Shown here piece after piece: positions 18,772 through 27,227 of a stretch of DNA of 64,000 nt. The stretch comes from MED-G78 sp964546275 (GTDB lineage Bacteria > Pseudomonadota > Gammaproteobacteria > Magnimaribacterales > D2472): contig CAZJJG010000002.1 in NCBI GenBank assembly GCA_964546275.1, positions 13,380-77,379 on the forward strand. The letters are read 5' to 3'. The first letter of the stretch is position 1. Each line of letters begins with the position of its first letter. A program made the position numbers and the translations under genes. The notes beneath the pieces are model-generated. The model was not told the DNA's origin, searched no databases, and worked only from the letters and a program-made list of their open reading frames with translations.

Positions 18772-19818
18772 TTTTTTAATAATATCTTTAAAGGAAAGGT
18801 ATTTAAAATTTTGATTCTTAGCTTGATCTTTATCAAAATTATATCCATCTTGAACAACCATAATGCCCATAGGAAAATCTCTATTTAGATTATTGCTTAA
18901 AATAGCAACACCATCTGTATCGCTAGTACCATCAATAGCTCCATAAAGTGAGTTTCCCACTCTAAAACTGTCAATATAGTTATAAGGCGCCTCTCTATTA
19001 TAAAGATTATATTTTGAATCGCCTTGAGAGGATAAAACAACATAACCACTTAATAAGGAAGTTTTATATATGGCAACACCCTCCGGATCACCGCCAATAT
19101 TTCCTGCTCTAGAATCTATTATGATAGCTGAATCAAAGTCTAGCGAATCGTTAACTTGATAGGCTTTTAAGACGCCATTAGTATTTTCTTCTGAAATGAA
19201 TAATGTTCTATTTTCATCATCATAAACACAACCCTCAGACTCACCATTATTACTAAAAGTAGTGAGTAGCTTTAATGTATTATTTGAATATTGCCATAAT
19301 TCAACACTGGGACCTCCGTCCTCGGTAGCAAATACTATTAAACCTAATTGAGGATCATTACCTGCACAAATACCATATATATTTATATTTGATAACATTT
19401 GAATTAAAGGTTCTTTTGCAAGGGCAAAATTCATATCAATAATATCAAGCCTTATATCGCTATCCTTATAAGCCCACATATCTATGGATTGTGTAGTTCT
19501 ATTAGAAGCAAAAAAATAAGTATCTGAGCGATTTTTGTTATAAAGAGTTCTTAAATCTATATTATTTATACTACCTAATTCTGTAAAACCTAGCGCTTTA
19601 CCTGTTAAGTCATATACATGGACGCCACTTCTTTTATCTGTTCCAAAAATTAATGATCTAGATGGCTGCTCTGCATTAAGCCAGATAGCTGGATCATCGG
19701 CAGCATCTCCAGGAGTAAGCACTTCAACTGTTTCATATTTAGGAGAAATTTCTTGAAAATCTGCATTTAGATTAAGCAAAGGAAGGACAATAAAAAGAAA
19801 TAGGTATCTTTTGCTCAT
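18760..19818 (-). CDS. Secreted beta-propeller phytase
   Basis: Calcium-dependent phytase of 352 residues that would release phosphate from inositol phosphates. A signal peptide (about residues 1-19) precedes the beta-propeller phytase signature: GDAADDPAIWLN, FGTDKRSGVHVYDL and GINNIDLR-like SINNIDLR. SEGCVYDDENRTLFISEE and AGNIGGDPEGVAIY are further family blocks. It is the last gene of the run pit-porin-tetR-phytase, ten bases after tetR. A type II secretion operon lies just upstream of pit, so it may be exported past the outer membrane; this is inference. Confidence 0.9.
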   Translation of the reverse strand: MSKRYLFLFIVLPLLNLNADFQEISPKYETVEVLTPGDAADDPAIWLNAEQPSRSLIFGTDKRSGVHVYDLTGKALGFTELGSINNIDLRTLYNKNRSDTYFFASNRTTQSIDMWAYKDSDIRLDIIDMNFALAKEPLIQMLSNINIYGICAGNDPQLGLIVFATEDGGPSVELWQYSNNTLKLLTTFSNNGESEGCVYDDENRTLFISEENTNGVLKAYQVNDSLDFDSAIIIDSRAGNIGGDPEGVAIYKTSLLSGYVVLSSQGDSKYNLYNREAPYNYIDSFRVGNSLYGAIDGTSDTDGVAILSNNLNRDFPMGIMVVQDGYNFDKDQAKNQNFKYLSFKDIIKKLKL

Positions 19819-19828
19819 CGTTTTAAAA

Positions 19829-20425
19829 TTAGTCTTTTTGAGCTATGCAGCTTAAAAGATATGCATAAGAAGCTCTGTGAGCTTCGGTTTTACCAATATC
19901 ATTAAGTTCATCATTTTCTTTTACATTTAAAGAAAATATAGAAATTATTATCTGAACTATAACCAAGAATACTCCGTCCTTGTTAAACATAGACGGAAGC
20001 TGAACTTCGCTTTCAATATATTTCATAACCTCTGATGATATTTTATGTAGATCTTCGGATTCAGCAGATGGGCTAACAGTATTATTTAAAATAATTTTTT
20101 GAGCTCCTGTATTAATTGTAAAGAAATTAAAAATTCTTAAAACTGATTCTTTCATTACTCCTGATAAATCTTCTTCAAAATCAGCACTTTCAGATTTACC
20201 AAACTCTAATGAGCATTCATTTAAATATCTTTTAACTAGTAATAGTTTTACATCATCTGGATTAGCAAAAAATTTATAAGTAGATGTTCTCTTTAAACCA
20301 GAATGTAATGCGAGATTTGAAATAGTTATATCATCAATATTGCCTGTGAGTAATATTTGATGAGCTGCCTCAATTATTGCAGCAACTCGTAATTTACTTC
20401 TTTCTTGTTTAGCGGAAACACCCAT
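19829..20425 (-). CDS. TetR-family transcriptional regulator
   Basis: Regulator of 198 residues with an N-terminal helix-turn-helix (about 10-55: IIEAAHQILL, ISNLALHSGLKRTSTYKFFAN) and a divergent ligand-binding C-terminal half. It lies between the porin and phytase genes. Its own promoter region carries a palindrome (20436-20449) overlapping a -10-like CATAAT placed six bases before the ATG, a design that suggests autorepression of itself and the phytase gene. The ligand is unknown. Confidence 0.85.
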   Translation of the reverse strand: MGVSAKQERSKLRVAAIIEAAHQILLTGNIDDITISNLALHSGLKRTSTYKFFANPDDVKLLLVKRYLNECSLEFGKSESADFEEDLSGVMKESVLRIFNFFTINTGAQKIILNNTVSPSAESEDLHKISSEVMKYIESEVQLPSMFNKDGVFLVIVQIIISIFSLNVKENDELNDIGKTEAHRASYAYLLSCIAQKD

Positions 20426-20431
20426 AGCTCA

Positions 20432-20449
20432 ATTATGGACAAATGTTCA
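20432..20449 (-). promoter_or_regulatory. Putative TetR operator overlapping a -10 box
   Basis: Inverted repeat TGGACA-AA-TGTTCA (20436-20449) with one mismatch between arms. On the minus strand, CATAAT (20437-20432) overlaps the palindrome and is followed by six bases and the tetR ATG. A TTTACT lies 17 bases upstream. A bound repressor would cover the promoter. Assignment to the adjacent TetR is inferred from position. Confidence 0.45.
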
Positions 20450-20481
20450 GAAAAGTAAATTAAGAATTATAAATAAAGTAA

Positions 20482-21408
20482 TTAAAATTTATATTCAAAA
20501 CCTAATGAGGTTGAAGAAGTATCTTTTAAATTAATATCTTTACTCATTTTTGAATAATGTATGAAAGTTTTAATATTTTGTTTAATTCTATGTGAATAGC
20601 CAATGGATTTCTGTTCTCCTGCATTTATTTTCATATCAGATTTAGTGCTTTGGAATAAGATGTTTCCTTTTTCTGAAATCTTTCTTTTTAAGCTAAATAC
20701 AGATCCTGAATTAGATATGTTTGATGATAAATCTTTTGAAGACTGGTACAGCAAACCAATATTATAATCATCAATAGGTATCATAATTGCTAACCTTTGG
20801 CTGTCGTATCCCTTGGCCTTCCTGTCAAAAGCTAAAGAAGTTTGAATTTTCCCTATGCTGTAGTAAATAGATGAAGACTTATAGGAGTCATTAGATTGGC
20901 TAATAGAATTAAACGTAACTGTTAAACCTTTTATAATCTCTGGGCTCGTATAACCAATAAAACTATTCATTCTATTCTCCCCATGTAAAAGATATTTAAT
21001 GTCAGATCTGGTGTCATTAAAAAGATCAACTTTTAGCTGAGCTTGTTTGAAGGCGGTATCATGTGTTCCAGTGAATATCTTTCCGAAAGATCCATTAAGT
21101 GCAATAAAAGTATTTCTATCTTTAAAAACTTTACCCTTATCTGCCCTTCCATCAGTTGGATCTATTTCTTTCTCAACTTGAAAAGATAAATTAAGGCTTT
21201 CAGATAATTTCCATGAGCCTTTTATTCCAAATCTTGAAGCATTATTTTTAAAATCAGTTTCATGCGATGTATTAGTTTTATGATCTTCGAGGCTTATATG
21301 AAGCTTGCCATATATAGAGCCCTCATAATTTATCTCGCTAGAATTAACTGTAAAACTAATTAATAAAATATTAAATACTAAAAAATTAAGATAAGATTTT
21401 GTGAACAT
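20482..21408 (-). CDS. Gram-negative porin
   Basis: General-porin-type beta-barrel of 308 residues. The signal peptide is about 1-23, followed by YEGSIYGKLHISLED and the porin pattern FGIKGSWKLSESLNLSFQVE and FIALNGSFGKIFTGTHDTAF. The C terminus SLGFEYKF ends in F. It lies 25 bases after pit in the same operon behind a Pho box, so it may admit phosphate or organic phosphates, as OprP does in Pseudomonas. The lysine content does not prove anion selectivity. Confidence 0.87.
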   Translation of the reverse strand: MFTKSYLNFLVFNILLISFTVNSSEINYEGSIYGKLHISLEDHKTNTSHETDFKNNASRFGIKGSWKLSESLNLSFQVEKEIDPTDGRADKGKVFKDRNTFIALNGSFGKIFTGTHDTAFKQAQLKVDLFNDTRSDIKYLLHGENRMNSFIGYTSPEIIKGLTVTFNSISQSNDSYKSSSIYYSIGKIQTSLAFDRKAKGYDSQRLAIMIPIDDYNIGLLYQSSKDLSSNISNSGSVFSLKRKISEKGNILFQSTKSDMKINAGEQKSIGYSHRIKQNIKTFIHYSKMSKDINLKDTSSTSLGFEYKF

Positions 21409-21433
21409 TTTATCTCCCAGCGCTAGCTATTAA

Positions 21434-22684
21434 TTAAATACCAAATATTAATCTAAGTAATATATAAAATAATATTGTAAATGCAGCCCCTGCTGGGATA
21501 GTTACAAGCCAGGATGCAATTATTCTTTTGATAGAGCTTAGATCTAAATGCTCTACTCCTTTTGCTAAACCTACACCTATAACACCTCCTACAAGTGTAT
21601 GAGTAGTTGAAATTGGAAATCCAAGATATGAGGCAGCTACAACAGTAGAAGCAGTTGCCATTTCAGCTGAAAATCCAAGACTCGGAGTAAGATTTGTTAT
21701 TTTTTTTCCGACAGTCTCTATTACTCTTGAGCCAAGTGTAGCAAGACCAAAAACAATACCTATGCCTCCAATAAATAGAATCCATGGACTAATAGCAGCT
21801 TTTGAACCAATTTCACCAGTATCAACAACGCTAACAATAGCTGCAAGAGGACCAATTGCATTCGCTACATCATTAGACCCATGAGCAAATGCCATGGCGC
21901 TTGCTGAGACTATCATAAGTAAGCCAAAAGCAAATTCAATTCCACCATCGCGTAAGATCTTTTCCTTGTTTGTTCTTAAAAAGAAGGCTGTGCCAAGAGC
22001 AACAATTGAACTAAATAATAAAATAAATAGATATATCTCATTATCAGTCCATTCAATTCCGACATGCTTTAATCCTTTTCTTGCAGTTACTAGAGAGATA
22101 ACAACAGCCACCATGAAGCTATACATGGGTATAAAGGTTATTGCTGCTTTCTCAGGTTCAGAACGATCTAAAATGAGTTTTTTTGCAGAAATATATAGAC
22201 CAAATGCTAAAGCTCCAGAAAATAATGGAGAAGTAATCCAGCTCATGGCTATATTGCCAACTTTTCCCCAAGAAACGGCATCTACACCCTTAGTTATAAG
22301 CGCAAAACCAATAATCGAACCTACAATAGAATGTGTTGTTGAGACTGGCCAGCCTTTCAAGCTTGCAATATAAAGCCAAGTACCACCAGCAAGCAAAGCA
22401 GACATCATGCCAATGATAAAAATATTAATATCATTTGCGTAGATATTAGGATCAATAATACCTTTACGAATAGTTGAGGTTACCTCTCCGCCTGCTAAAA
22501 AAGCTCCAAGAAATTCAAAAATGGCAGCAATAATAATTGCTTGTTTAATAGTAATAGCATTACTTCCAACAGAAGTTCCCATTGAGTTAGCAACATCATT
22601 AGCGCCTATACCAAAGGCCATAAAAAACCCAATAAATCCTGCAAGTAGGAGTATTGTGTAGGGATCAAGAAATAAAGTTTCCAT
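21434..22684 (-). CDS. pit: Inorganic phosphate transporter, PiT family
   Basis: Inner-membrane phosphate carrier of 416 residues. The duplicated PiT signature is clear: GANDVANSMGTSVGSNAITI in the first half and HGSNDVANAIGPLAAI in the second, plus the paired GWPVSTTHSIVG and GFPISTTHTLVGG. About ten to twelve helices. It is the first gene of pit-porin-tetR-phytase and has a Pho-box-like repeat about 50 bases upstream. No PstSCAB genes are in this window. Confidence 0.95.
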   Translation of the reverse strand: METLFLDPYTILLLAGFIGFFMAFGIGANDVANSMGTSVGSNAITIKQAIIIAAIFEFLGAFLAGGEVTSTIRKGIIDPNIYANDINIFIIGMMSALLAGGTWLYIASLKGWPVSTTHSIVGSIIGFALITKGVDAVSWGKVGNIAMSWITSPLFSGALAFGLYISAKKLILDRSEPEKAAITFIPMYSFMVAVVISLVTARKGLKHVGIEWTDNEIYLFILLFSSIVALGTAFFLRTNKEKILRDGGIEFAFGLLMIVSASAMAFAHGSNDVANAIGPLAAIVSVVDTGEIGSKAAISPWILFIGGIGIVFGLATLGSRVIETVGKKITNLTPSLGFSAEMATASTVVAASYLGFPISTTHTLVGGVIGVGLAKGVEHLDLSSIKRIIASWLVTIPAGAAFTILFYILLRLIFGI

Positions 22685-22733
22685 AATTTTTATAGTTATT
22701 AAATTAAATTATGGTTCTATTTAAACTTTCGAA

Positions 22734-22762
22734 TGTGACATCTTTGTTAAGAAACTTATACT
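22734..22762 (-). promoter_or_regulatory. Pho box upstream of pit
   Basis: Read on the plus strand: TGTGACA (22734-22740), TGTTAAG (22745-22751) and TTATACT (22756-22762), three 7-base units repeating every 11 bases, as PhoB sites do. On the minus strand the best unit is TGTCACA. A TTTAAAT lies eight bases beyond toward pit and could be the -10 box. The site is weaker than the one at 32368-32407 but has the same orientation and period. Confidence 0.5.
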
Positions 22763-22778
22763 TTTAAGTGAATTAGTT

Positions 22779-23234
22779 TTACAAAGAAAAAATGAGGGTA
22801 TATCTTTTTATATCATTAAGCCTAGCTACCTCTAAAGAGACAGGCGACTTTCCAATAAGAGCAGTTGACTCCTCTACAAACACCAATGACTTCTCTAAAT
22901 CATTCATTATATAAACTATCTTTAGAGACGAAGTATCAGCCGTACGAGAATAATTTATTAATTCATTACTGATCGCCATTTGATCAATCTTTATGTATAT
23001 AGCATCTGCATTTAATTCAAAACTTTGTTGAGCAAGATTTGCTGATAAGTCCTGCGCTCTTCTGAAAACATAATTGTAATCAGACTTAGATGAATTTAAT
23101 ATTTTTGATGAAGTTTTAAGGTTACTAAAGAGATTTGTAGTTGCAGAAAGAATAATTCCAGTAAGAATAATAATAATTAGAATAATTATTAAATTCTTTT
23201 CTCGACTTTGAAGGCTATTAAAGAGATCTTTCAT
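22779..23234 (-). CDS. gspM: Type II secretion protein M
   Basis: Inner-membrane assembly-platform protein, 151 residues, with a short cytoplasmic head (MKDLFNSLQSREKN), one membrane span (LIIILIIIILTGIILSATTNL) and a periplasmic ferredoxin-like domain. Similarity is low, as usual for GspM, and the call leans on position after gspL (one-base overlap) at the end of the cluster. Confidence 0.82.
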   Translation of the reverse strand: MKDLFNSLQSREKNLIIILIIIILTGIILSATTNLFSNLKTSSKILNSSKSDYNYVFRRAQDLSANLAQQSFELNADAIYIKIDQMAISNELINYSRTADTSSLKIVYIMNDLEKSLVFVEESTALIGKSPVSLEVARLNDIKRYTLIFSL

Positions 23235-24400
23235 TATTTAGGTAATCCAATTAGCACTGTTCCTGAAACTTTCCCATTAACAATTTCAGTATTATCTTGA
23301 ATTAAAATTAGGTTTGATTGAGGCAAGAGAGTCATTAGAAATTTAAACTGATTACTTCCAAGTTCTGACAGAGTGAGGGTAGCTTCAGATGTTTCTACAT
23401 TCATGAAAACCTTAGTTAATTGCGGAATATCCAATACTTTCAAGCTATCCATACCAGAAATACTAATTCTATTGGTTTTAACTAAATTATATGAATTAAG
23501 TATTTCATCAATTTGTCTACGTGGGTTAACTACTTTTTTGATGTTGGGATTAATTTTTTTAAAAAGATTTACAGTTTCATTCTTGTATTGATCAGCGTAG
23601 CTGTTATTTAAGTAAGTTGTTACTAGTGGATATGCGACGGTCAAACAAAGCGCTGTTATGGCTATGACCATGTCCAATCTATTGATCTGTAATCTTTTGA
23701 TCCAGTAAGTAATTGAGAAACTTGACTTGTATAAATTTGGAAGGCTGCTGTAATTTTTTGCAAAGTTGGAGTGAAGATCTTCTAAAGTTAATTCTTCAAG
23801 ATTAGTACTTTTATATGTATTTATTAGAATTTCATCATTGGAAAAAATCTTAGGATCAAAATCAATTCTTTCTTGTTTCACTAAATCGATATAGTCTTGG
23901 ACGGTAGACTCAGTTTGAGAAAATCCCTCACCAGAATTAAAAGAAAATATAAAACGATCTGCAACTTTAAATATAGAAGATCTTTTTTTTAAAAATCCGA
24001 GAAAATGTTCTGGATAAATATAAATTTTTGAACCGGTAGATCTTAGATTATTAACAAGATCTTTTAAGTAGTTATTGCTTATCAGGATTGCAAGATTAAG
24101 GTCTGAGCTCTTATAAATAAAAATTTCATTTTCTGATATATCACTAACAATATAGTCATCCATATTAGAGAGTAATTTTGCACGAGTAGCTTCATCGCTA
24201 TCTCCTTCTATTGCCTCTATTCCTATTGAAGATAAGTTTGAGGAAGGTACAAAATAAAATATTTCAGAATCTGAATCTATATGATCTGAAATATCAGTTA
24301 ACTCAATTTGCGTTTTTGTTTGGAAGATATTATTAACATAATAAAAAAGATCTAATCTATTAGGACTATTTGATGATGTATGTATAAAGTATCTATTCAT
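23234..24400 (-). CDS. gspL: Type II secretion protein L
   Basis: Platform protein of 388 residues. The N-terminal actin-like cytoplasmic domain contains DYIVSDISENEIFIY, a GspL-like region that binds GspE. One membrane span lies at about residues 242-262 (MVIAITALCLTVAYPLVTTYL), followed by a periplasmic domain. Order and topology are those of GspL. It recruits the ATPase GspE to the membrane. Confidence 0.85.
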   Translation of the reverse strand: MNRYFIHTSSNSPNRLDLFYYVNNIFQTKTQIELTDISDHIDSDSEIFYFVPSSNLSSIGIEAIEGDSDEATRAKLLSNMDDYIVSDISENEIFIYKSSDLNLAILISNNYLKDLVNNLRSTGSKIYIYPEHFLGFLKKRSSIFKVADRFIFSFNSGEGFSQTESTVQDYIDLVKQERIDFDPKIFSNDEILINTYKSTNLEELTLEDLHSNFAKNYSSLPNLYKSSFSITYWIKRLQINRLDMVIAITALCLTVAYPLVTTYLNNSYADQYKNETVNLFKKINPNIKKVVNPRRQIDEILNSYNLVKTNRISISGMDSLKVLDIPQLTKVFMNVETSEATLTLSELGSNQFKFLMTLLPQSNLILIQDNTEIVNGKVSGTVLIGLPK

Positions 24401-24410
24401 ATTTATTTAT

Positions 24411-25385
24411 CTATAAACCATTGTATGTTCTAGAAATAATATATCCATTTTTATTATTTTCTAGATAAATAATACTTTGTGAACTTATTTCCATATCTTC
24501 GCTCATTATCTCAGATTTAATAGAAAATAGATTTGATGTAAAAAAAATACTAGATTCACTATTTGCAAAATTAATACTTGGAAACTCCATCATAAGCTGA
24601 GATAAGTCAACGAAACCTTCTCTGGGAATATTTGCAATGATCATCTCAGCTTCATTAAATCTTGCATTTGGTAATAAAGAAGATAGTAACTCTGCATCGC
24701 CCTCTTTTAAAGTATTAATATTAATTCTAGAACTGCCTGGAAGTGGTATTGAGCATAAATGACTAATTACCTTATCCCAGTTAAACAATCGAAAAGCCGG
24801 AAGATTTTTAAGCTCAGATAAATCATAGAATAATCTCTTACTTGTATACTGCTGGGGTGAATGAAGAGGTCCAGTATAAAAATAGTCTTCTAAACCACCA
24901 CCTCTTGGTTGATTATCTTGATCAATCCAATCAAGCATTTGATCAATTAAAGAATCTATATTCCTTTCATCAAACTCTTGATACATGAGCAATTTTTTAA
25001 AAGCTGCTATACCTCTTGGATTTTGAACATATTTATTATTAGATAAAGAAACTATCGAATTTATATTCAAGCAATTAGATGCATCTGATATTTGAGCATA
25101 TAGTTGACCATTTGGCAGCTCAAAGTAAAAAGTCTCTTTAAATAAAGGGTCGTCTTTGGTAAGAACTTGAGCTCCAAATCTATTTTTTTCTTCAATTTTT
25201 TGAATAGAAATAGACTCCAGATTTTTAAATAGCTCAAGGCTATTGGATTCTAAGTCTTGATACACAGAGCGTTTAAAAGCTAAAAGGAAATTATTTCCAA
25301 TTGACATAGCTATAGCTGATAGCACAAGAACTATTAATAGAACTGAGATTAAAATAACCCCTTTATCTTTATTTTTTATATACAT
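24411..25385 (-). CDS. gspK: Type II secretion minor pseudopilin K
   Basis: Large minor pseudopilin of 324 residues. The leader MYIKNKDKG is followed by VILISVLLIVLVLSAIAMSI without the Glu at +5, the known hallmark of GspK at the pilus tip. The body contains the GspK patterns NINSIV and DWIDQDNQP (calcium-binding, helical domain). The start overlaps gspJ by 17 bases. Processed by the prepilin peptidase at 40.2 kb. Confidence 0.92.
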   Translation of the reverse strand: MYIKNKDKGVILISVLLIVLVLSAIAMSIGNNFLLAFKRSVYQDLESNSLELFKNLESISIQKIEEKNRFGAQVLTKDDPLFKETFYFELPNGQLYAQISDASNCLNINSIVSLSNNKYVQNPRGIAAFKKLLMYQEFDERNIDSLIDQMLDWIDQDNQPRGGGLEDYFYTGPLHSPQQYTSKRLFYDLSELKNLPAFRLFNWDKVISHLCSIPLPGSSRININTLKEGDAELLSSLLPNARFNEAEMIIANIPREGFVDLSQLMMEFPSINFANSESSIFFTSNLFSIKSEIMSEDMEISSQSIIYLENNKNGYIISRTYNGL

Positions 25386-25971
25386 AATCTATATTCGGAT
25401 TAATAAACCACTCGTATCGCAAGCCATCTTTAATAAAAGATATTTTTACTAATTCAGGTATTTTATTTTTAGTAATGATATCCATGGGCCACACCAAATA
25501 CCATTTAGCGCTATTCATATAGCTAAATTCTATTTCAGAAATATTATTTAATAAGACTGTCTCGAAAAACTCGTCATAAGAGTATGGATTATCTGCATAA
25601 TATTGCTTTCTAATAAAAGCATTGTCTTGAAAAAGGTATTCAACTCTTCTAACTTTAGTTGTAGAAAACGATGAGTTTACTAAGGTAGTAAATATTATAG
25701 AGTTAGCAGTCTGATCAGCAATAAAATTGCCTTTAAGGTTATTGCCAAAATAATCTCTTATAGGAACATTGAGTATTTGACGCATATCTCTTCTAACAAT
25801 ACTAGAAGCTATATTAAGTTCTTTAATTTTTTGAAGTTTATTAGCTCCTTGTTCTCTAGCTTCAATTGAAGATTGTAAAAAATTTGTCGATACAACAGCA
25901 ATAATACTAAGTATTACTATAGAAACTAAAACTTCAATTAAGGTAAAGCCTTTTTCATGCTTATTTAACAA
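25369..25971 (-). CDS. gspJ: Type II secretion minor pseudopilin J (probable TTG start)
   Basis: Minor pseudopilin of about 200 residues with the leader ...KHEKG and the N-methylation segment FTLIEVLVSIVILSIIAVVS. I place the start at a TTG at 25971 because AAGGGG lies five bases before it, giving an eight-residue leader; the ATG at 25989 has no ribosome site and would lie deeper in gspI. GspI, GspJ and GspK form the pseudopilus tip. Confidence 0.87.
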   Translation of the reverse strand: MLNKHEKGFTLIEVLVSIVILSIIAVVSTNFLQSSIEAREQGANKLQKIKELNIASSIVRRDMRQILNVPIRDYFGNNLKGNFIADQTANSIIFTTLVNSSFSTTKVRRVEYLFQDNAFIRKQYYADNPYSYDEFFETVLLNNISEIEFSYMNSAKWYLVWPMDIITKNKIPELVKISFIKDGLRYEWFINPNIDYVYKK

Positions 25972-26326
25972 GATATCCCCTTGCTTCATAAATATAATTA
26001 GAGGCTGCTGATTTTTTTATAAGAATTGAGTACTCGTATACATTTATCGCTGGTCCTTTAGTAATTTCCTCTTTCCACTCCCACTCAATACCAGCCATAT
26101 CAATACTGCCCTTTCTTGTCCCACTTCCTTTAGGTATATCTAAAGTGTTCATTAAAGCAACTCTATTATTGCCAATTTCTCTAGCTAGATATCTATCCTC
26201 TAGTTCATAGATGGAGATAGTTGTAGAAGATATAACTTGATATATAGCAATTACAGATGTGCTTAAGATTAAAAGAGCGATTGCAACTTCTAATAGACTG
26301 AAACCTTTATTTAATCTTGGTTTCAT
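25961..26326 (-). CDS. gspI: Type II secretion minor pseudopilin I
   Basis: Minor pseudopilin of 121 residues. The leader MKPRLNKG is followed by FSLLEVAIALLILSTSVIAI with Glu+5. GspI nucleates the tip complex with J and K. Overlaps gspH by 20 bases and gspJ at its 3' end, consistent with tight translational coupling. Confidence 0.9.
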   Translation of the reverse strand: MKPRLNKGFSLLEVAIALLILSTSVIAIYQVISSTTISIYELEDRYLAREIGNNRVALMNTLDIPKGSGTRKGSIDMAGIEWEWKEEITKGPAINVYEYSILIKKSAASNYIYEARGYLVK

Positions 26327-26828
26327 TGTTTATCTTTCCATTTTGAGAAATGGTAATTTGTTGAATGTATTCATCTCTATAAATATATAGCTCAGCTCCT
26401 GAATTTTCACCAGATGGAAAAAAAGTTATAACAGGATAATCGGTAATCTCAGCATTTAACTCAACCTCCTCACCATCGCTACCCTTTATAATCTTTTGAT
26501 ATTCAGAGATGCTATTCCAATATGCGCTTAATGATTCTGAGTTATATTCAATATCCTTATTACCCGATGCATCTAATACGTATATTTTTTGGAATGAATT
26601 TCCAGGAAACCAACCAAGAATCTTACTAGATAAGATGCTTTCTTCTGACATGATTTGAAAATTTCTTTCGACTGATACTCCACCTTTCATAATTTTTTCA
26701 ATTGATGTGGTATTGATTAATACAACAGATGAAGCAATGCCAATTATTAAAAGTACTACAAGTAGCTCTAATAAAGTGAAGCCGTTTTTCTGTTTATTGT
26801 AGCCAGTTGCCGATGTCTGAATTTTCAC
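26307..26828 (-). CDS. gspH: Type II secretion minor pseudopilin H (GTG start)
   Basis: Minor pseudopilin of 173 residues. The prepilin motif is QKNG followed by FTLLELLVVLLIIGIASSVV. The only available start is a GTG at 26828 that lies 35 bases inside the end of gspG, giving a 16-residue leader. Longer leaders occur in minor pseudopilins. Confidence 0.88.
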   Translation of the reverse strand: MKIQTSATGYNKQKNGFTLLELLVVLLIIGIASSVVLINTTSIEKIMKGGVSVERNFQIMSEESILSSKILGWFPGNSFQKIYVLDASGNKDIEYNSESLSAYWNSISEYQKIIKGSDGEEVELNAEITDYPVITFFPSGENSGAELYIYRDEYIQQITISQNGKINNETKIK

Positions 26829-27222
26829 CAGTTCCGCCCTCTATTCCATCAGCTCCAAGTGAGTAAAGATCATAATTTTTAGATTTCTGAGGCGGGTATT
26901 CGTATATATACTCTCTTCCCCATGGATCAGCAGGAATTGAGCTAATATAACCTCCTTCTGGATATAAAAATGGTCTTTTTAATTCTGAGTGCGGCATTAT
27001 TAAAGCATCGAGTCCTTGTGATGTAGCGGGATAAGTTAATTCATTAAACTTATATAATTCTAAAGCTTTTCCTGTTTGAGCAATATCTGCTCTAGCCTTT
27101 TCTAAATTAGCTCTTTGTAAAAAAGGAGATACATTTACAGCAACAATTGTTGTGAGCATTCCAAGAATTACTATCACAATCATAAGCTCAATTAACGTAA
27201 AACCTTTTTCTTTATTTTTCAT
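26794..27222 (-). CDS. gspG: Type II secretion major pseudopilin G
   Basis: Major pseudopilin of 142 residues, the main building block of the piston-like pseudopilus. MKNKEKG is the leader, then FTLIELMIVIVILGMLTTIV. The conserved LDALI and PADPWGREYIYEYP blocks and the calcium-site region YDLYSLGADGIEGG are present. Five bases separate it from gspF. Confidence 0.96.
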   Translation of the reverse strand: MKNKEKGFTLIELMIVIVILGMLTTIVAVNVSPFLQRANLEKARADIAQTGKALELYKFNELTYPATSQGLDALIMPHSELKRPFLYPEGGYISSIPADPWGREYIYEYPPQKSKNYDLYSLGADGIEGGTGENSDIGNWLQ

Positions 27223-27227
27223 AAAAA

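Noticed and set aside
21894..22373. Open frame of 159 codons on the plus strand inside pit
   Set aside because: Antisense shadow of a conserved transporter; no homology or start signal.
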